DNA of 64,000 nucleotides, from NCBI GenBank assembly GCA_002197995.1, contig NGZR01000006.1:868001-932000 (forward strand). Direction: 5' to 3'. This document shows positions 53,731 to 64,000 of the stretch, piece after piece; the stretch's first letter is position 1, and each line of letters begins with the position of its first letter. The notes under the pieces are model-generated. The model was not told the DNA's origin and searched no databases. It was given only the letters and a program-made list of their open reading frames with translations. This DNA is from Gaeumannomyces sp. JS-464. Taxonomy: Eukaryota; Ascomycota; Sordariomycetes; Magnaporthales; Magnaporthaceae. Position numbers and translations under genes: made by a program.

Positions 53731-54686
53731 TCAGTGATGCCTTGATGCCGCCTTGGCGAACTCTTCCTGCTGAATTCGCTCCAGCTCCTCGAGGCTCAGT
53801 CCACTCTGCTCGAATTTGTTGGCCTTCTTTTCTCGGCCCTGTGAGATTCCTCGTCAGCACACGCACGCCGCCGCCTCCAGTCATAAGCTGAGGTTATGCA
53901 CGTACCTTCTGGGTTTCCTTATGCTCAGCCGCAGCCTCGAGAACTGCAGGCACATACTCGGAGAAGCCTAGTACTTGTAGTGCCTTGGTGATGTGGTCGC
54001 ATGCGATGGTCTTCTTAGCCTCCTTATCCGATATCTCGTTCGCCTCGGACGAGATAAGGGTGATGAACTCGACACAGCATTCTATGAGCAGGTCTCGAGC
54101 CTCCTTGGAGTACGTGATACCATCGGTCTGCGGCAGGATTTCGCTGACGATTTTTTGAACGGTCGCTATAGAGAGACAACTGTCAGTCAACGGCAGGCCT
54201 GCGCGACCAGGTACACCTGTAGAAACCACGAGGCAACATGGTGGCCCGCGAGGATTGGGTCATGCAAGGACAAGCAAGAAAGGCCTTGCGTGTCCGAGTG
54301 GTCACCATGTTGGTTCCCAGTCACAATGAGCCACGGTTCCTGCCCCATGACCGCAGGGCCAACCAGGAATTGCCCCGGAAGAAAATGGTGACGATGCCAG
54401 TAGCATGGGAATAGCAAGTTTGCATACCTTTCGGGAGCGAGAGATCGTCGTTACCTAAAGCAGTGTCAGTGTACTTGGAACGGTAGCTAGCAAAGTAGAG
54501 AGTGTGTGATGGAAAGGGTCGATTTCCGGCGCCTGGTGCTACCCCTGAAACGCGGCCACGTTTGTCAAGAAAAAAAAAAGTAGCCGGTGGTCGTGCAGAG
54601 AAGCAAGAAAGAATAATAAAAGGAAAAAAAAGGAAGAAAAAAAAAACGACGGCAGGGCACATACCGGTAAACTCGTTGTCGGACAT
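53731..54686 (-). CDS. Negative cofactor 2 beta (Dr1/NC2-beta)
   Basis: Histone-fold subunit that with NC2-alpha binds TBP on promoters and represses or retargets RNA polymerase II transcription. Four exons on the minus strand, 54665-54686, 54428-54454, 53906-54165 and 53731-53838, sum to 139 codons with no defect. The start MSDNEFTGNDDLSLPKATVQ joins across three splice sites; the histone fold follows: KIVSEILPQTDGITYSKEAR, DLLIECCVEFITLISSEANE and HITKALQVLGFSEYVPAVLE. The C-terminal helix reads KKANKFEQSGLSLEELERIQ and ends QQEEFAKAASRHH. The intron-rich 5' end with exons of 22 and 27 nt would be easily missed by automatic prediction. Confidence 0.94.
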
Positions 54687-55269
54687 GGTGGGTACCTGGA
54701 TGTGTGCAACCTGTTCTAGATACCGATGTCGTGTCGTGGGCCCGTCACTGGATGCTGGACGGCGATTAGGTGCGCTGAAGCCTGAAGTTCTTGACACAAG
54801 AGCGAAGAAGAACAAAGAATCTCCTGTCGTTTAGGAAAGGCTATGGGTAAGATGCGCGACTAATATCACGGCCGCAGGTTACAAGAAGAATCGACGTGAC
54901 CGTGGGTGAAATGTGGTGGTGTTTTGCTGCAGCCTGGAATTCTTTGAATGTCTGATGATGGAATTCAATGCCTCTCGACTGGAGCCTGGACACCTTTGAG
55001 CCTCGGGCTGAACGCGTCGGCGGCTCACGTCTTTATGAAAAACCGCCGCTGCGGCGCCCGCATGAAGGCGTGGTGGGGCATCCCTGCCCGACAGAGCTCT
55101 TATCGATACAAGTGTGGGGCGGGTCCACCTCCAAAGGGACCACAGCCCATTCATTCTGCTTTATTTTTTCCTCCGACTTTTTTTTTTTGCTTTGCAAATT
55201 TCCTTTCCAGTTCCCCGTCACTTTCTTGTCTCGCCTTTTCGCGCAATCAGAAAGAGGAGGTCTCGACAA
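54687..55269. other. Intergenic spacer
   Basis: Upstream flank of NC2-beta; a T-rich stretch at 55162-55190 precedes the small candidate gene that follows. No gene recognised. Confidence 0.45.
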
Positions 55270-55597
55270 ATGCCTTTCCGATGTGCTGGCAGCCCTCCCC
55301 GATTCATTGAGTTGTCTCAAAGGCACGCCTCCGGTGCCGGTAGTCAAATCTCGACGCCGCCCGCTGCGCATATCGAGGCGCGGAAGGCCGTTCCAGCTCG
55401 TAAGCCCGCATTCCTTCCTTTTCCTCTGCACCCTTCCCCCTTCATGATGAGTTTTTATGTCGCCCCAGTCTTACCTATACATGGTGAACGACTTGTCTTT
55501 CCAAACGGACACACTGATCTCAAGCATCATCTACCACTGTCTTGCTCTCCACACTCTTGCAGAACGCACAGCTAACCAGGATGCTCCAGTCCAGTAG
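55270..55597 (+). CDS. Possible small two-exon gene (about 55 aa)
   Basis: ATG at 55270 follows a CT-rich leader. Exon 1 (55270-55399) reads MPFRCAGSPPRFIELSQRHA then SGAGSQISTPPAAHIEARKA; a GTAAGC donor at 55400 and a TCTTGCAG acceptor ending 55562 define an intron of 163 nt with phase-compatible exons; exon 2 encodes QRTANQDAPVQ and a stop at 55595-55597. There is no recognisable domain, signal peptide or membrane segment. The support is only splice signals, the leader and a charged composition, so it may be spurious. Confidence 0.25.
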
Positions 55598-56167
55598 GCT
55601 TCCTTCCCCTTTCAAACAGGCTTCTGACGAGGACCTATTCCACTCCCAACCTTCGACCACGGCTCCCGCCGTGATGCTCAAACCTATTGTACTATTTCCA
55701 ATTGCGAAAACTCTTGATGAGCGCACCCATCAGTTCTGAGCGACCGTGGTCGACGCATTCGTCCCGCATACAAAGTCGGCATGGCGGTAGCAGGAGCTAA
55801 CAGCCAACCAGACAGTAGTTTGTGACTGGCCGTGGCATCGCCAAATACACACGAGGAACGTGGAATCCCCGTCTCGTCGTGAGGCTCAACAGCACCAACG
55901 GTAGGGTATGGCTTAAATCACACTCGCTTTCCTTTGTCTGGAGGGAGACCTTGTCTCCATCTCAACTCAAAACAGCACACACGCACGGCCGATGATTAAA
56001 AAAATATTCCATGCTAATACCGAAGCAATAATGTGGAATCAAATATCGACTTTTCATCTTTCACCTGAGGCCTTCCCCTTTGTCAACCTTGATTCATTAT
56101 ACCAAACCTTGCTGGAACATCCATGCTGACTATCTGACCAGTCACCAGATTCACATCTTCGGCTCGA
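55598..56167. other. Intergenic spacer
   Basis: AT-rich from about 55980 to 56100. Contains the 3' flank of the SDR gene. No gene recognised. Confidence 0.45.
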
Positions 56168-57119
56168 TCACTCCTGGTCCCGGTATGACGCAAGCTCCTC
56201 GGAATTCCAGCTGCAAGTCCGTTAGTTCGATGTCAGGGCCTAGTGCAAGGACGAAGCACATACTTCACGTATTTGCCGCTCAGGTCCAGCTTGGCTTCCG
56301 TAGCCAACGTGGCAATGACCTTGCCTGGCCCCTCGGGCGTGTTGAGGCGACCTTCCTCGAACGCTTCCTTGAAGCCAGCGTAGTCCTTGTCGGCCATGAT
56401 GCCCTTTCCGGAGTCCCGAATGACCTTCTGCATGTCCGTGTCGACTCGGCCAGGCCCAACGGCCACCGATGCCACACCGGGCTCCTCAACGGCAAGATGC
56501 TGGCATAGAGAGTTCATTGCTGCCTTGGTACCACCGTATGCGCCCCATGCTGTATAGCCCTTGAGGGCTGCTCCGGATGACACGAATATTACCCTTCCGT
56601 GGCTCTTGCGAAGCTCTGGAATCGCTGCTTTGATCTAAGCAGTACGCGGGTAGCTATACTCAGTACGCAAACGCGTTATGCTTTGGGATATCCAGGCCAT
56701 ACCAGAGCAACGCCACTGAAGAGGTTGATGTCGAAGGCCTTTTTCCACTCGTCGATGTTGGCATTCTCGAGACGCGCCAAGGGCGAGAGTGTGCCATGGT
56801 TGATAACCAAGCCATCAATTCTGCCGAATGTCTTGACGGCGAGCTCCGCGAGCTGGGATGCGGCCTAGCATAGATTGTTATCAGCGACACCAATACATAC
56901 AGTTGGTCAACTTGACCTCGTGACCATGCATACCTCTGAGCCAGTCAAGTCGGCTGCCAAGTACGCAACTTGCGAGGGGTGCTTCTCCTTGAGCTCCTTG
57001 AGCGGACTCTCCGTCTGGGAGGCCAGAACGACCTTATGAGAGGACTGGATAAGCTGCTTCGATATCGCCAGGCCGAGTCCTCGGCTGGCGCCGGTTACCA
57101 CAATGACCTTTGCAGCCAT
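56168..57119 (-). CDS. Short-chain dehydrogenase/reductase
   Basis: Cytosolic NAD(P)H-dependent oxidoreductase of the classical SDR family, close in pattern to yeast Irc24/YIR035C-type benzil reductases. Four exons on the minus strand: 56934-57119, 56703-56864, 56264-56634 and 56168-56210; total 254 codons, no defect. Motifs: VIVVTGASRGLGLAISKQLI (TGxxxGxG cofactor loop at residues 9-15), LAADLTGSE (acidic D after strand 4), GLVINHGTLSPLARLENANI (NxG), IFVSSGAALKGYTAWGAYGG with catalytic Ser and YGGTK (YxxxK), and VAVGPGRVDTDMQ (PG motif). The protein ends WNSEELASYRDQE. Substrate not predictable. Confidence 0.92.
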
Positions 57120-60100
57120 GACTGTCCTGTCTCTTTTTATTTCGCGTTGATGTCGGGGGACCTTTCTGGCATGCACCGCCCGTTCGCGTAGTCTAGGTCA
57201 CCAATAAAGCTTGGAGGTACCGAGTCTATGTGAAGGTCGCAGGCAATCTCCAAAATGGCTCAAAGTCTTGTTGTGGCCGCTCGATGATTTTCTCCAAGTG
57301 GGGTAGTGTGGGCGGCTCTGACATAACCAAGATCCAGCATCCGTCGATATCAAGGATGCCCGGTGTAGGACCCTCGCCGCTGCCGCCTGAACTGCCTATC
57401 CGACCCTGGATATGATGATCGGAATACAAGCAGCTCTTGCCTGTTTTTCACGCTTCGCCAATTCCTCTACTATACCCCAAGCTAACACGCCCATCAATGC
57501 TAGGCATCGTAATATAGGGAACGGGAATCATTGGGTGCCACTGCCTCATACGTTCTTTTTCTTTCTAAGAAGCTCCCACGTCTATCCGTCTAATTGAATT
57601 AGTAGATGGTCTCGTCTTGTCGACGTCTAGATTTGCGGGGGCTTCCTGCCAGAGGACTGGTTCGGCAGCCCGATGCTGCGCCCGGCCAAGCCGAGTTTCA
57701 AGGAGCACGAGGGGCGCATAGGGGCGCCGATAGGTAGGGCTGAAGGTCCCGCATCGGCCTCTCATACACACCCGCTCCGGAGACAGACAAGCAAGGTGCT
57801 AGCGGCGACGTGGCCGGGGAGCCGAGGACAAAAGGATTTCGTTATTTCCGGACACGGTCCCCGGTATACCAACACTGACCTCGGGGGATGGATGGTGGCG
57901 GAGAGTTGATTCAGGGCCAGTCGTCGAGCATCAGCGATGAAGTTGGATTTTCAACCTATTCCGACTTCTGGCAGCCTGCCACTGAGGATATTTTATCACT
58001 TGTTCCATCGGGATTCTTTTCTTTCCGCCATCCCACAAGCCAAATCCCCGACTTATCTACGATCGTAAAACACGTCACGGGTAAGCGCTGTAATTGAGCG
58101 CGAAGGACAAGATGCACTGCCGGGCCACACTTGGCTGCGACCGTCAGCCCCGGTGAGGAAGCGGGACGACACGGTTCGGGCCCGGAAGGATCACGACGGC
58201 GGTTGGGCCTTGCACGGCTCAATGTCCACAAACGGAAGCTATTGACGAGGAGGGTGTCCAAACAACTGCCCGAGTATGTAGGCCGTACTTGGGTGCTCTC
58301 CGGCGTTGCAACCCCTCCCTCGAATCGGAGGATCAGATAGGGTTGCATGCCACGACAAAGGCAGCCCAACTAGGCGATGCAGTGTTCTATTCACAGCATC
58401 TGTTTGGCCAGTCCGAGCGTAAGCATGCTCTTTTTCCGGTTTGTGGGCCAGAATGTGCTGATGCGTTTTTTGCAAGTTGTGGGATAAGCTGCGGTATAAT
58501 TCCCGCAATATTGCGGCAACGAGAGAGGGCAGCACCAAATCCGTCGAGGAGGAGGAGGCCCTGCTTCGCTTTTTGGAAATGATTGTGGGCATCATCAGAA
58601 CGGGTGGGTATTTTCCTCCACGGACCGTCAGCACTCGCACGCCAACAACCCCTTTCCGCGCCGTACCGCGTAAGTGCCGCGAGTGGGTCTTTTTTCTTTG
58701 CGTGCGATGCCGTCAGCATGTCGCACATACAGTCCACCATAGATATGTGTTTGTACGTATGGGTGTGCTATCTGCCGTTTTTCTCGACGCGACCTTACGA
58801 TGAACAAGAGGGGACACGGCTACTTCGGGTAGCACGAGAGTAACGTGATAGACCATCAACAGGTGCCTGCTCGCAGATCTGCTGTTGGTTGGACATTGAG
58901 ACCCTAGCACCCTTTAGTGACCCTCCATCCGATGTTGAGTTGCCCATCTTAGTAAGTATTTCGTAAAATTACGGTTGCAGCATGGCTGGGATGCATGAGC
59001 CGAAAGGTGAAGGGCTTAAATGTCTTGGATGGGTGGCAAAATGATGTGGGTGCTCCCAAGCTGTCGGGAGACGATGGGAGTCTCCAGTGGGCCCAGCGCG
59101 TCGCCGTTCCAGTGAGTGTGAGTCTCTGTGAATCATGTTCTTGATAACTTCAGTGTTGCCCTGATCCAGTCTCCCGACAGGGCGGTGTGACTGCTGTCTC
59201 CGGCTCCAGTGTGCTGTCTTGATTGTGGCCTTGGATCAAAGCTGGATGGAGCACAAAAAGCCCGAACTGGGAAAGAGGCTGTTGGACGAGCGGCCCTGGC
59301 CACACGACAGTGATTGGAAGACCAAGCATTCAGGCACACCTCATTGTCCCAGAACCATCAATGCCATCCCCTCCATACGGCCTTGGGGCTGCTCAAAAGA
59401 GAGCATCTGAAATTGCGCCAGCTCGAGCTTCAATGCTCCAAATGCCAAATGGTCTTCAGCGTGGGAGCTGCTGTGGGGACAATCGATCTGCACGCTCCAA
59501 TCAGACCCCGTATTTAACCGCCTTCCCGCCCCTCACATCCCTGCTCCGCAAAAACGCACAGGCGAATCAAGCTTACCAGGGCCCGCCCCGCCGTTTGGTC
59601 GCGTCAGGCATGGGTCCTTCGTCCACCACCAGCGCCATCACCTTTTTCCCCCTTCTGCCAATCGCGGGCGCCAGCACTGCATTCCTTCCATCCCCCTCTT
59701 GCTCTCGAAATTGGCCCCCAAGTGAACGCCACCCTCCTCTCCTCCAATTGCGTTGGCATCCCTGCCGGCCTCACCACTCCAGGGTGTTTTTTCTCGTGCT
59801 TGGTCCAGCAGGGGTCGCCCGGGCTATCCCTCACGATAGGCTGTCGATCAGTGGGCCAAGGCATTCCCCCGAGAAAAGAAGGCTTCGCTCCCTTGCCCAT
59901 CCACGCACAACCCACCACACCAAGCACCCAAGATGGGCCAAGGTGACTTGACAAGCTGTTGGGGTCGATGCGGGCAAGAACTTGGGGGTTTGCTGTTTGT
60001 TTGTTTTCCTCTTATCCCTCGACAGGGCGGACCGCAAGCAGGTCCCTGCGCTCGCTCAAGATCTGGGTCATCGACTTGACGAGCAAGATTGGCCATGTCA

Positions 60101-61720
60101 ATATCACAATGGGCCCTTGTTGATCCGGTGAATCCTGGCCATGGCCCCATGCCCCGCCGTCGGAACTCACCGTGTCCTCCCTGCCTAGGAACATCGCCGG
60201 GCGCCCAGTAGCATGGGCTTTCTTGTCTGTGTGTTTGGTTGCCGTGCTTGGGACTCGGCCCATGTAATTGGGGGGGCGTTGGTTTTTGTCCTCTTCTCTT
60301 CCCTTTTTCCCCGAGAACATGAAGATCGATCGGCCGTATCCTTCCTAACTCGGATTGCTGCGCGTCGCGCGCATTGTCGGCTTGCTGATCACAAAGCTGA
60401 CAACGATCGCTTGCGCCGCCACATGCGCAAACTTGCTTCCAACAGAAACGGACCAACATTCATTTTATCCGTCAAAGTGGCCCAGCTTGCTCGGCACCCC
60501 GATACCAGCCAGACGAAAAAGACAGTCCAGGCTCCCTCGGCCTTTCTCACCCGCCGCACGCGAGGGCCAGCACTTCTGTGATAACACGCACCGTGGAGTG
60601 GGTGTGGGGTTTCCACTTCCCTTGCAGCATCGGCCTGTTGTCCCGGAGCCAACAAGCAGCAGAGTTCCTGAGGCTCCTGTCGTTGACTTCCGAAAAGGGC
60701 CGTCGAGCTGCTGCCCTCCTCCCGCCGACCCACGCGAAGGGCTGCAGCCAACGGAAGTGATAGCGTTGGCCCCTCTTCTTCCCCTGCTCGCACCCCTCTG
60801 TCCTGTCCTCGCCGGGCGACCCGCTCGAGTTGAACCCCTGTCGGCTGTCACCTCAATTCCCATCACATCCCGGCCAACTTCTGTGTGACATGCAGCAGTG
60901 GGGGACAGCCACTAACCTGGCCAGCCAATATTAAAGTGCGGTCAGCCGCTGGGCCTTGTGCCATGCGTGCTCCGTCGAGTCCGTGCTTGTCACTGACACC
61001 GGAGCTCGACCTCTTGCGCTCTTTGAGTATCCCCCAGGAACCGGAATTGGGACTTTCGCCATCGAGGTCGGATGTCACTATAATCTCCAGCTTCGCAACT
61101 ACCCTGGGCGCTATCGATTTAATCTATCGGCGGCTATTCCTTGTCTCTCACCTCGTTCGCCGTGTGATGTGATCGGGCTGTCTCGCAGACGCCACACGTC
61201 CCGTCGATTCAAGCCTTTGGGTCACATATATCCGGCCGACTCTCCAAGGCCCGCCCCAACTCTCCCTCACTCCTCCTGGCTGAATTCTGCCCCGTCCCTC
61301 CGAAGACGATCGGCCTTCTTTTTGTCCTTCCAACGGCCAATGAATTTTCTCTGCCTACTACTCTTTTAATTGTGTCATCCTGGGCGTCGGCCTTTTTTTT
61401 TTTCTTCTTTTTTTTGCCACGTGCCCGGCCTCCTGTGCCCCTCGTTCGTTTCCCCTCTACCTATCCTCTCGACACCAAAGTAAACGATCGTCTACACACT
61501 GGAGCCTGGCCTGGCCCGCTATGTGAAGGGGAGAAAAGGAATCAGGGGCCTAGCATCTCCACTTTGGTGCGCCAACCCGGAGACTTGAGGAGACGGCACT
61601 TCATATCGACATTGATCTGAACCTCGAGATCCGTGTCTAGTCAGTCCGCGTGCGCCAAGTAGACGCATTTTCGAACCACCGCCGTGGCTACATATTGGCT
61701 GTGGCGACAGGTTTTTCTCA
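57120..61720. other. 4.6-kb stretch without a recognised gene
   Basis: The longest gene-free interval in the window. Short open frames on all strands have no motif, codon bias or credible splice structure. The last 400 bp contain T-rich tracts (61390-61420) and the leader of the ferric reductase gene. It could be a long regulated promoter, hold non-coding RNA genes, or contain a decayed gene I cannot recognise. Confidence 0.5.
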
Positions 61721-64000
61721 ATGGCGGACGCAGCACAACAACCACGAGCCGTCACGGGGCTCGTCGAGAGCTCGATGGCGGCTCTCTCACAACTGTCGAA
61801 ACGCATCTACATACCATTAACACCACTTAGCCCGCCGGGCCAGGTCGAGGCTAACACGGTCGACCCATGGACTGAGTCAGGGAAGTACGGGCTGGGCTGG
61901 ACTTACTTTGCCCTGGCATTGACGGCATGTGTCCTGTTCACGAGGGTGTGGCACTTTTGGCAGGACAAGATCCGACAGGCCATTTACAAGCAGGAGGTCG
62001 AGGAGCACTGGAACCAAACATACGCCATCGAGCAGGAGTCGCAGCAGCAGCAACAGCAACAGGAGGAGACGCTACACACAGGGCGGACATCAGGGCGTCA
62101 CTTCTTCCCCGAGGAGGGCGGCAAGGAGGAGATGGCCTTCCGACCCAAGGCGCACATGTCCTCAGTCGGCTTCGTCAACGACACGCTCGCGCTTTTCCGC
62201 TGGATTTTCTATCGACCGATCCCCGATATCAGGTGGCGTAAGCACCGCTTCACCTTCTCGTCCCTGGCGGTGCTCGCCGTGGTCCTGGTCGCCACCATTT
62301 TCGTCACCATTTACTGCTTCCTGCTGCAGCCGCTGTACTGGCAGAGCATCAGGTTCGGGTCACCACCCCTTGCCATAAGAGCCGGCATGATCGCCGTAGC
62401 CTTGACGCCTTGGATCATCGCCACCAGCACCAAGGCAAATCTCCTCACCATGATCACCGGAATCGGCCCTGAGCGACTCAACGTCTTCCACCGATGGGGC
62501 GGCTACCTATGCCTCTTCCTGTCGCTTGTCCACACGATCCCCTTCTATATCCAGCCGGTCTGGGACGATGGTGGCCTCGATGTGTTCTCGAAGCTCTTCC
62601 CCGAGGGCAGCGGTGCTATCTACGGTACTGGCATCGCATGCCTCGTCCCCCTCGTGTGGCTCTGCGTCGCCTCGCTCCCATTTATCCGCCGCATCGCCTA
62701 CGAGATCTTCGTCATGCTCCACGTCCCAGTCGGTCTCATCTACATTGCAGTACTATTCTGGCATACCAAGAACTTTCTCAACTCTTGGAGCTATCTGTAC
62801 GCATCCTTGGCCATATTCTTTGTCTGTGCCATTCTGAGATTGTTCAACCTCAACTGGTCCAAGCCGTGGCGCATGGCATTTATGGTGGGCGACGAGGCCG
62901 CCATCACGCTCATGAGCGAGAATGCCGTGAAGATCACGATACCAACGCAGATGCGGTGGAAGCCGGGGCAGTTTGTGTACCTCCGCATGCCGGGAATCTC
63001 GCTTTTTGAGAACCATCCATTCACCATCTCGTCGCTCTGCAGCGAAGACTTCCCGTCCGAGTACGGAGAGAACTACCGCGACTGTGTGCTAGTTTTCCGC
63101 CCTTATGGCGGGTTCACTCGCAAGGTCCTCGAGACGGCGATCGAGAAGGGGCCCTTCCACACTTACCGGGCCTTCCTAGACGGCCCCTACGGCGGCATGC
63201 GGCGGGATCTGGCGGCCTTCGACACCGTCATCCTCATCGCAGGCGGCAGTGGCGTGACTGCTCTCATGTCCCAGCTACTCAACCTTATCAAGCGCATGCG
63301 CGACGGTAAGGCCATCACCAAGAAGATCGTGGTTGTTTGGGCGCTGAAGCGTCTTGAGGCGATGGATTGGTTCCGTGAGGAGCTTCGCATCTGCCGCGAG
63401 GCCGCCCCGCCCGAGAGCGTGACCTGCAAGTTCTTCGTCACGGCGGCGGTGCGCCAGCAGCATCAGTTCCATCCTCAAGGGTTCCAACCTCAGAGGGCGC
63501 CGAGACCGCTCAGCAACATGTTCCACGACAAGCTGGACGGATTCGTGGCTGGCATCGCGTCCAAGCGCAACTCTGCACTCATCCACTCCGAGGCGCGCGG
63601 CGATCCGGAGCGCGAGCGCGAGCTGCGCGCCGAGGATGAAGACAGGATTACGGCGCTCCCTCAGCAGAAGTACCTGCAGCCACACAACATCCCATCACAA
63701 GGGCAGCAACCGCCACCGCCGCCGCCACCAGCCAACAAGGACAGGGCTTCGGTAGCGGAGGATACCCTTCGGCAACTTGAGGGCCGAGACAAGAGCACAG
63801 AGCGGGCCAGCGAGGCACCATCGGACCGCAAGGGTTCAATGGACAAGAAGGGCGAGTTCCACTTCCCCGCCATTCAGCCGCGGCTCGATATGCCCACGTT
63901 CCAGTACGCGCCGCCCGGCTCGCCAGGCCACAACCGCTTCTCACAGCACCTCGCGCCACCGAGTACATCAGACGGCAATGCCACACCTGATCCTCAGGGG
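61721..64000 (+). CDS. Ferric reductase-type transmembrane flavocytochrome, 5' part
   Basis: Plasma-membrane NADPH-dependent metalloreductase that passes electrons from NADPH via FAD and two haems to extracellular Fe(III)/Cu(II). The frame opening at ATG 61721 (MADAAQQPRAVTGLVESSMA) is uninterrupted for 760 codons to the window edge, with no introns. It has a Gln run (about residues 108-114). Haem-ligand His appear in FHRWGGYLCLFLSLVHTIPF and MLHVPVGLIYIAVLFWHTKN (four His, the bis-haem pattern). ENHPFTISS is the FAD-binding HPFTxxS motif and LIAGGSGVTALMSQLLNLI the NADPH GGSGVT motif. After CKFFVTAAV (about residue 579) a low-complexity insert of over 170 residues rich in Pro, Gln, Arg and Glu runs on to the end, so the last NADPH-binding segment is outside. 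Iron-responsive regulation is likely for the family, but no site was identified. Confidence 0.9.
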   Translation, partial: MADAAQQPRAVTGLVESSMAALSQLSKRIYIPLTPLSPPGQVEANTVDPWTESGKYGLGWTYFALALTACVLFTRVWHFWQDKIRQAIYKQEVEEHWNQTYAIEQESQQQQQQQEETLHTGRTSGRHFFPEEGGKEEMAFRPKAHMSSVGFVNDTLALFRWIFYRPIPDIRWRKHRFTFSSLAVLAVVLVATIFVTIYCFLLQPLYWQSIRFGSPPLAIRAGMIAVALTPWIIATSTKANLLTMITGIGPERLNVFHRWGGYLCLFLSLVHTIPFYIQPVWDDGGLDVFSKLFPEGSGAIYGTGIACLVPLVWLCVASLPFIRRIAYEIFVMLHVPVGLIYIAVLFWHTKNFLNSWSYLYASLAIFFVCAILRLFNLNWSKPWRMAFMVGDEAAITLMSENAVKITIPTQMRWKPGQFVYLRMPGISLFENHPFTISSLCSEDFPSEYGENYRDCVLVFRPYGGFTRKVLETAIEKGPFHTYRAFLDGPYGGMRRDLAAFDTVILIAGGSGVTALMSQLLNLIKRMRDGKAITKKIVVVWALKRLEAMDWFREELRICREAAPPESVTCKFFVTAAVRQQHQFHPQGFQPQRAPRPLSNMFHDKLDGFVAGIASKRNSALIHSEARGDPERERELRAEDEDRITALPQQKYLQPHNIPSQGQQPPPPPPPANKDRASVAEDTLRQLEGRDKSTERASEAPSDRKGSMDKKGEFHFPAIQPRLDMPTFQYAPPGSPGHNRFSQHLAPPSTSDGNATPDPQG

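Noticed and set aside
59223..59951. 242-codon open frame upstream of the ferric reductase
   Set aside because: No domain, no splice pattern, Pro/Ser/Arg-rich noise composition, and overlapping open frames of similar quality on both strands.

Overview
The window is nuclear DNA of a filamentous ascomycete, most likely a Sordariomycete. Genes are GC-rich with G/C-biased third codon positions. They are interrupted by short introns (about 50-220 bp) with GTAAGT/GTATGT-type donors and CTAAC/CTGAC branch sites. Recognisable orthologues are fungal: Pal1, Efr3, Atp12, Isy1, Wbp1/OST48, the 9.5 kDa complex I subunit, a BEACH-WD40 protein, NC2-beta and a ferric reductase. I see no bacterial operons, CRISPR array, convincing tRNA/rRNA gene or intact transposon.

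Layout. 1-13 kb: 3' part of a Pal1 morphology gene (broken), a RecA/Rad51-like protein without a Walker A motif, EFR3 (plasma-membrane PI4-kinase scaffold) and a broken ATP12 (F1-ATPase assembly). 13-31 kb is more accessory: a decayed AlkB-like dioxygenase, an acyl-CoA/4-coumarate-CoA ligase-like enzyme with a hidden peroxisomal SKL end, a secreted alpha/beta-hydrolase-like protein, glutamate decarboxylase, a secreted repeat-rich (possible beta-helix) protein, a secreted FAD-linked oxidase, a protein of unknown function and a wax-synthase-like membrane acyltransferase. 31-34.5 kb is gene-poor with a 67-bp tandem repeat and the relic of a small Cys-containing protein. 34.5-57 kb is housekeeping again: a secreted metallophosphoesterase/5'-nucleotidase, ISY1 (splicing), WBP1 (oligosaccharyltransferase), complex I 9.5 kDa subunit, an 8.6-kb BEACH-WD40 gene, NC2-beta (TBP repressor) and a short-chain dehydrogenase. 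A 4.6-kb gene-free stretch precedes a ferric reductase-type flavocytochrome that runs off the right edge.

The most striking property is not one gene. About half of the otherwise well-conserved genes carry single-base frameshifts, mostly one base missing from a short run (CCC read as CC, GG as G, A7 as A6). In several genes, adding one base makes the exon sum divisible by three and recovers the family's C-terminus. Other genes in the same window (FAD oxidase, complex I subunit, NC2-beta, SDR, ferric reductase, and the first 5.7 kb of the BEACH gene) are perfectly open. I therefore favour consensus/assembly errors over mass pseudogenisation for most of them, and I name the sites so they can be checked. 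ATP12, the AlkB-like gene and the 33-kb small gene have denser damage, including in-frame stops in the first two, and may be genuinely decayed.

I found no obviously novel multigene system. The best leads are the tailoring-enzyme block at 16-31 kb, the Rad51-like protein with degenerate ATPase motifs, the polypurine 14-mer array between two convergent genes, and the unrecognised 287-aa protein at 28.9-29.9 kb.
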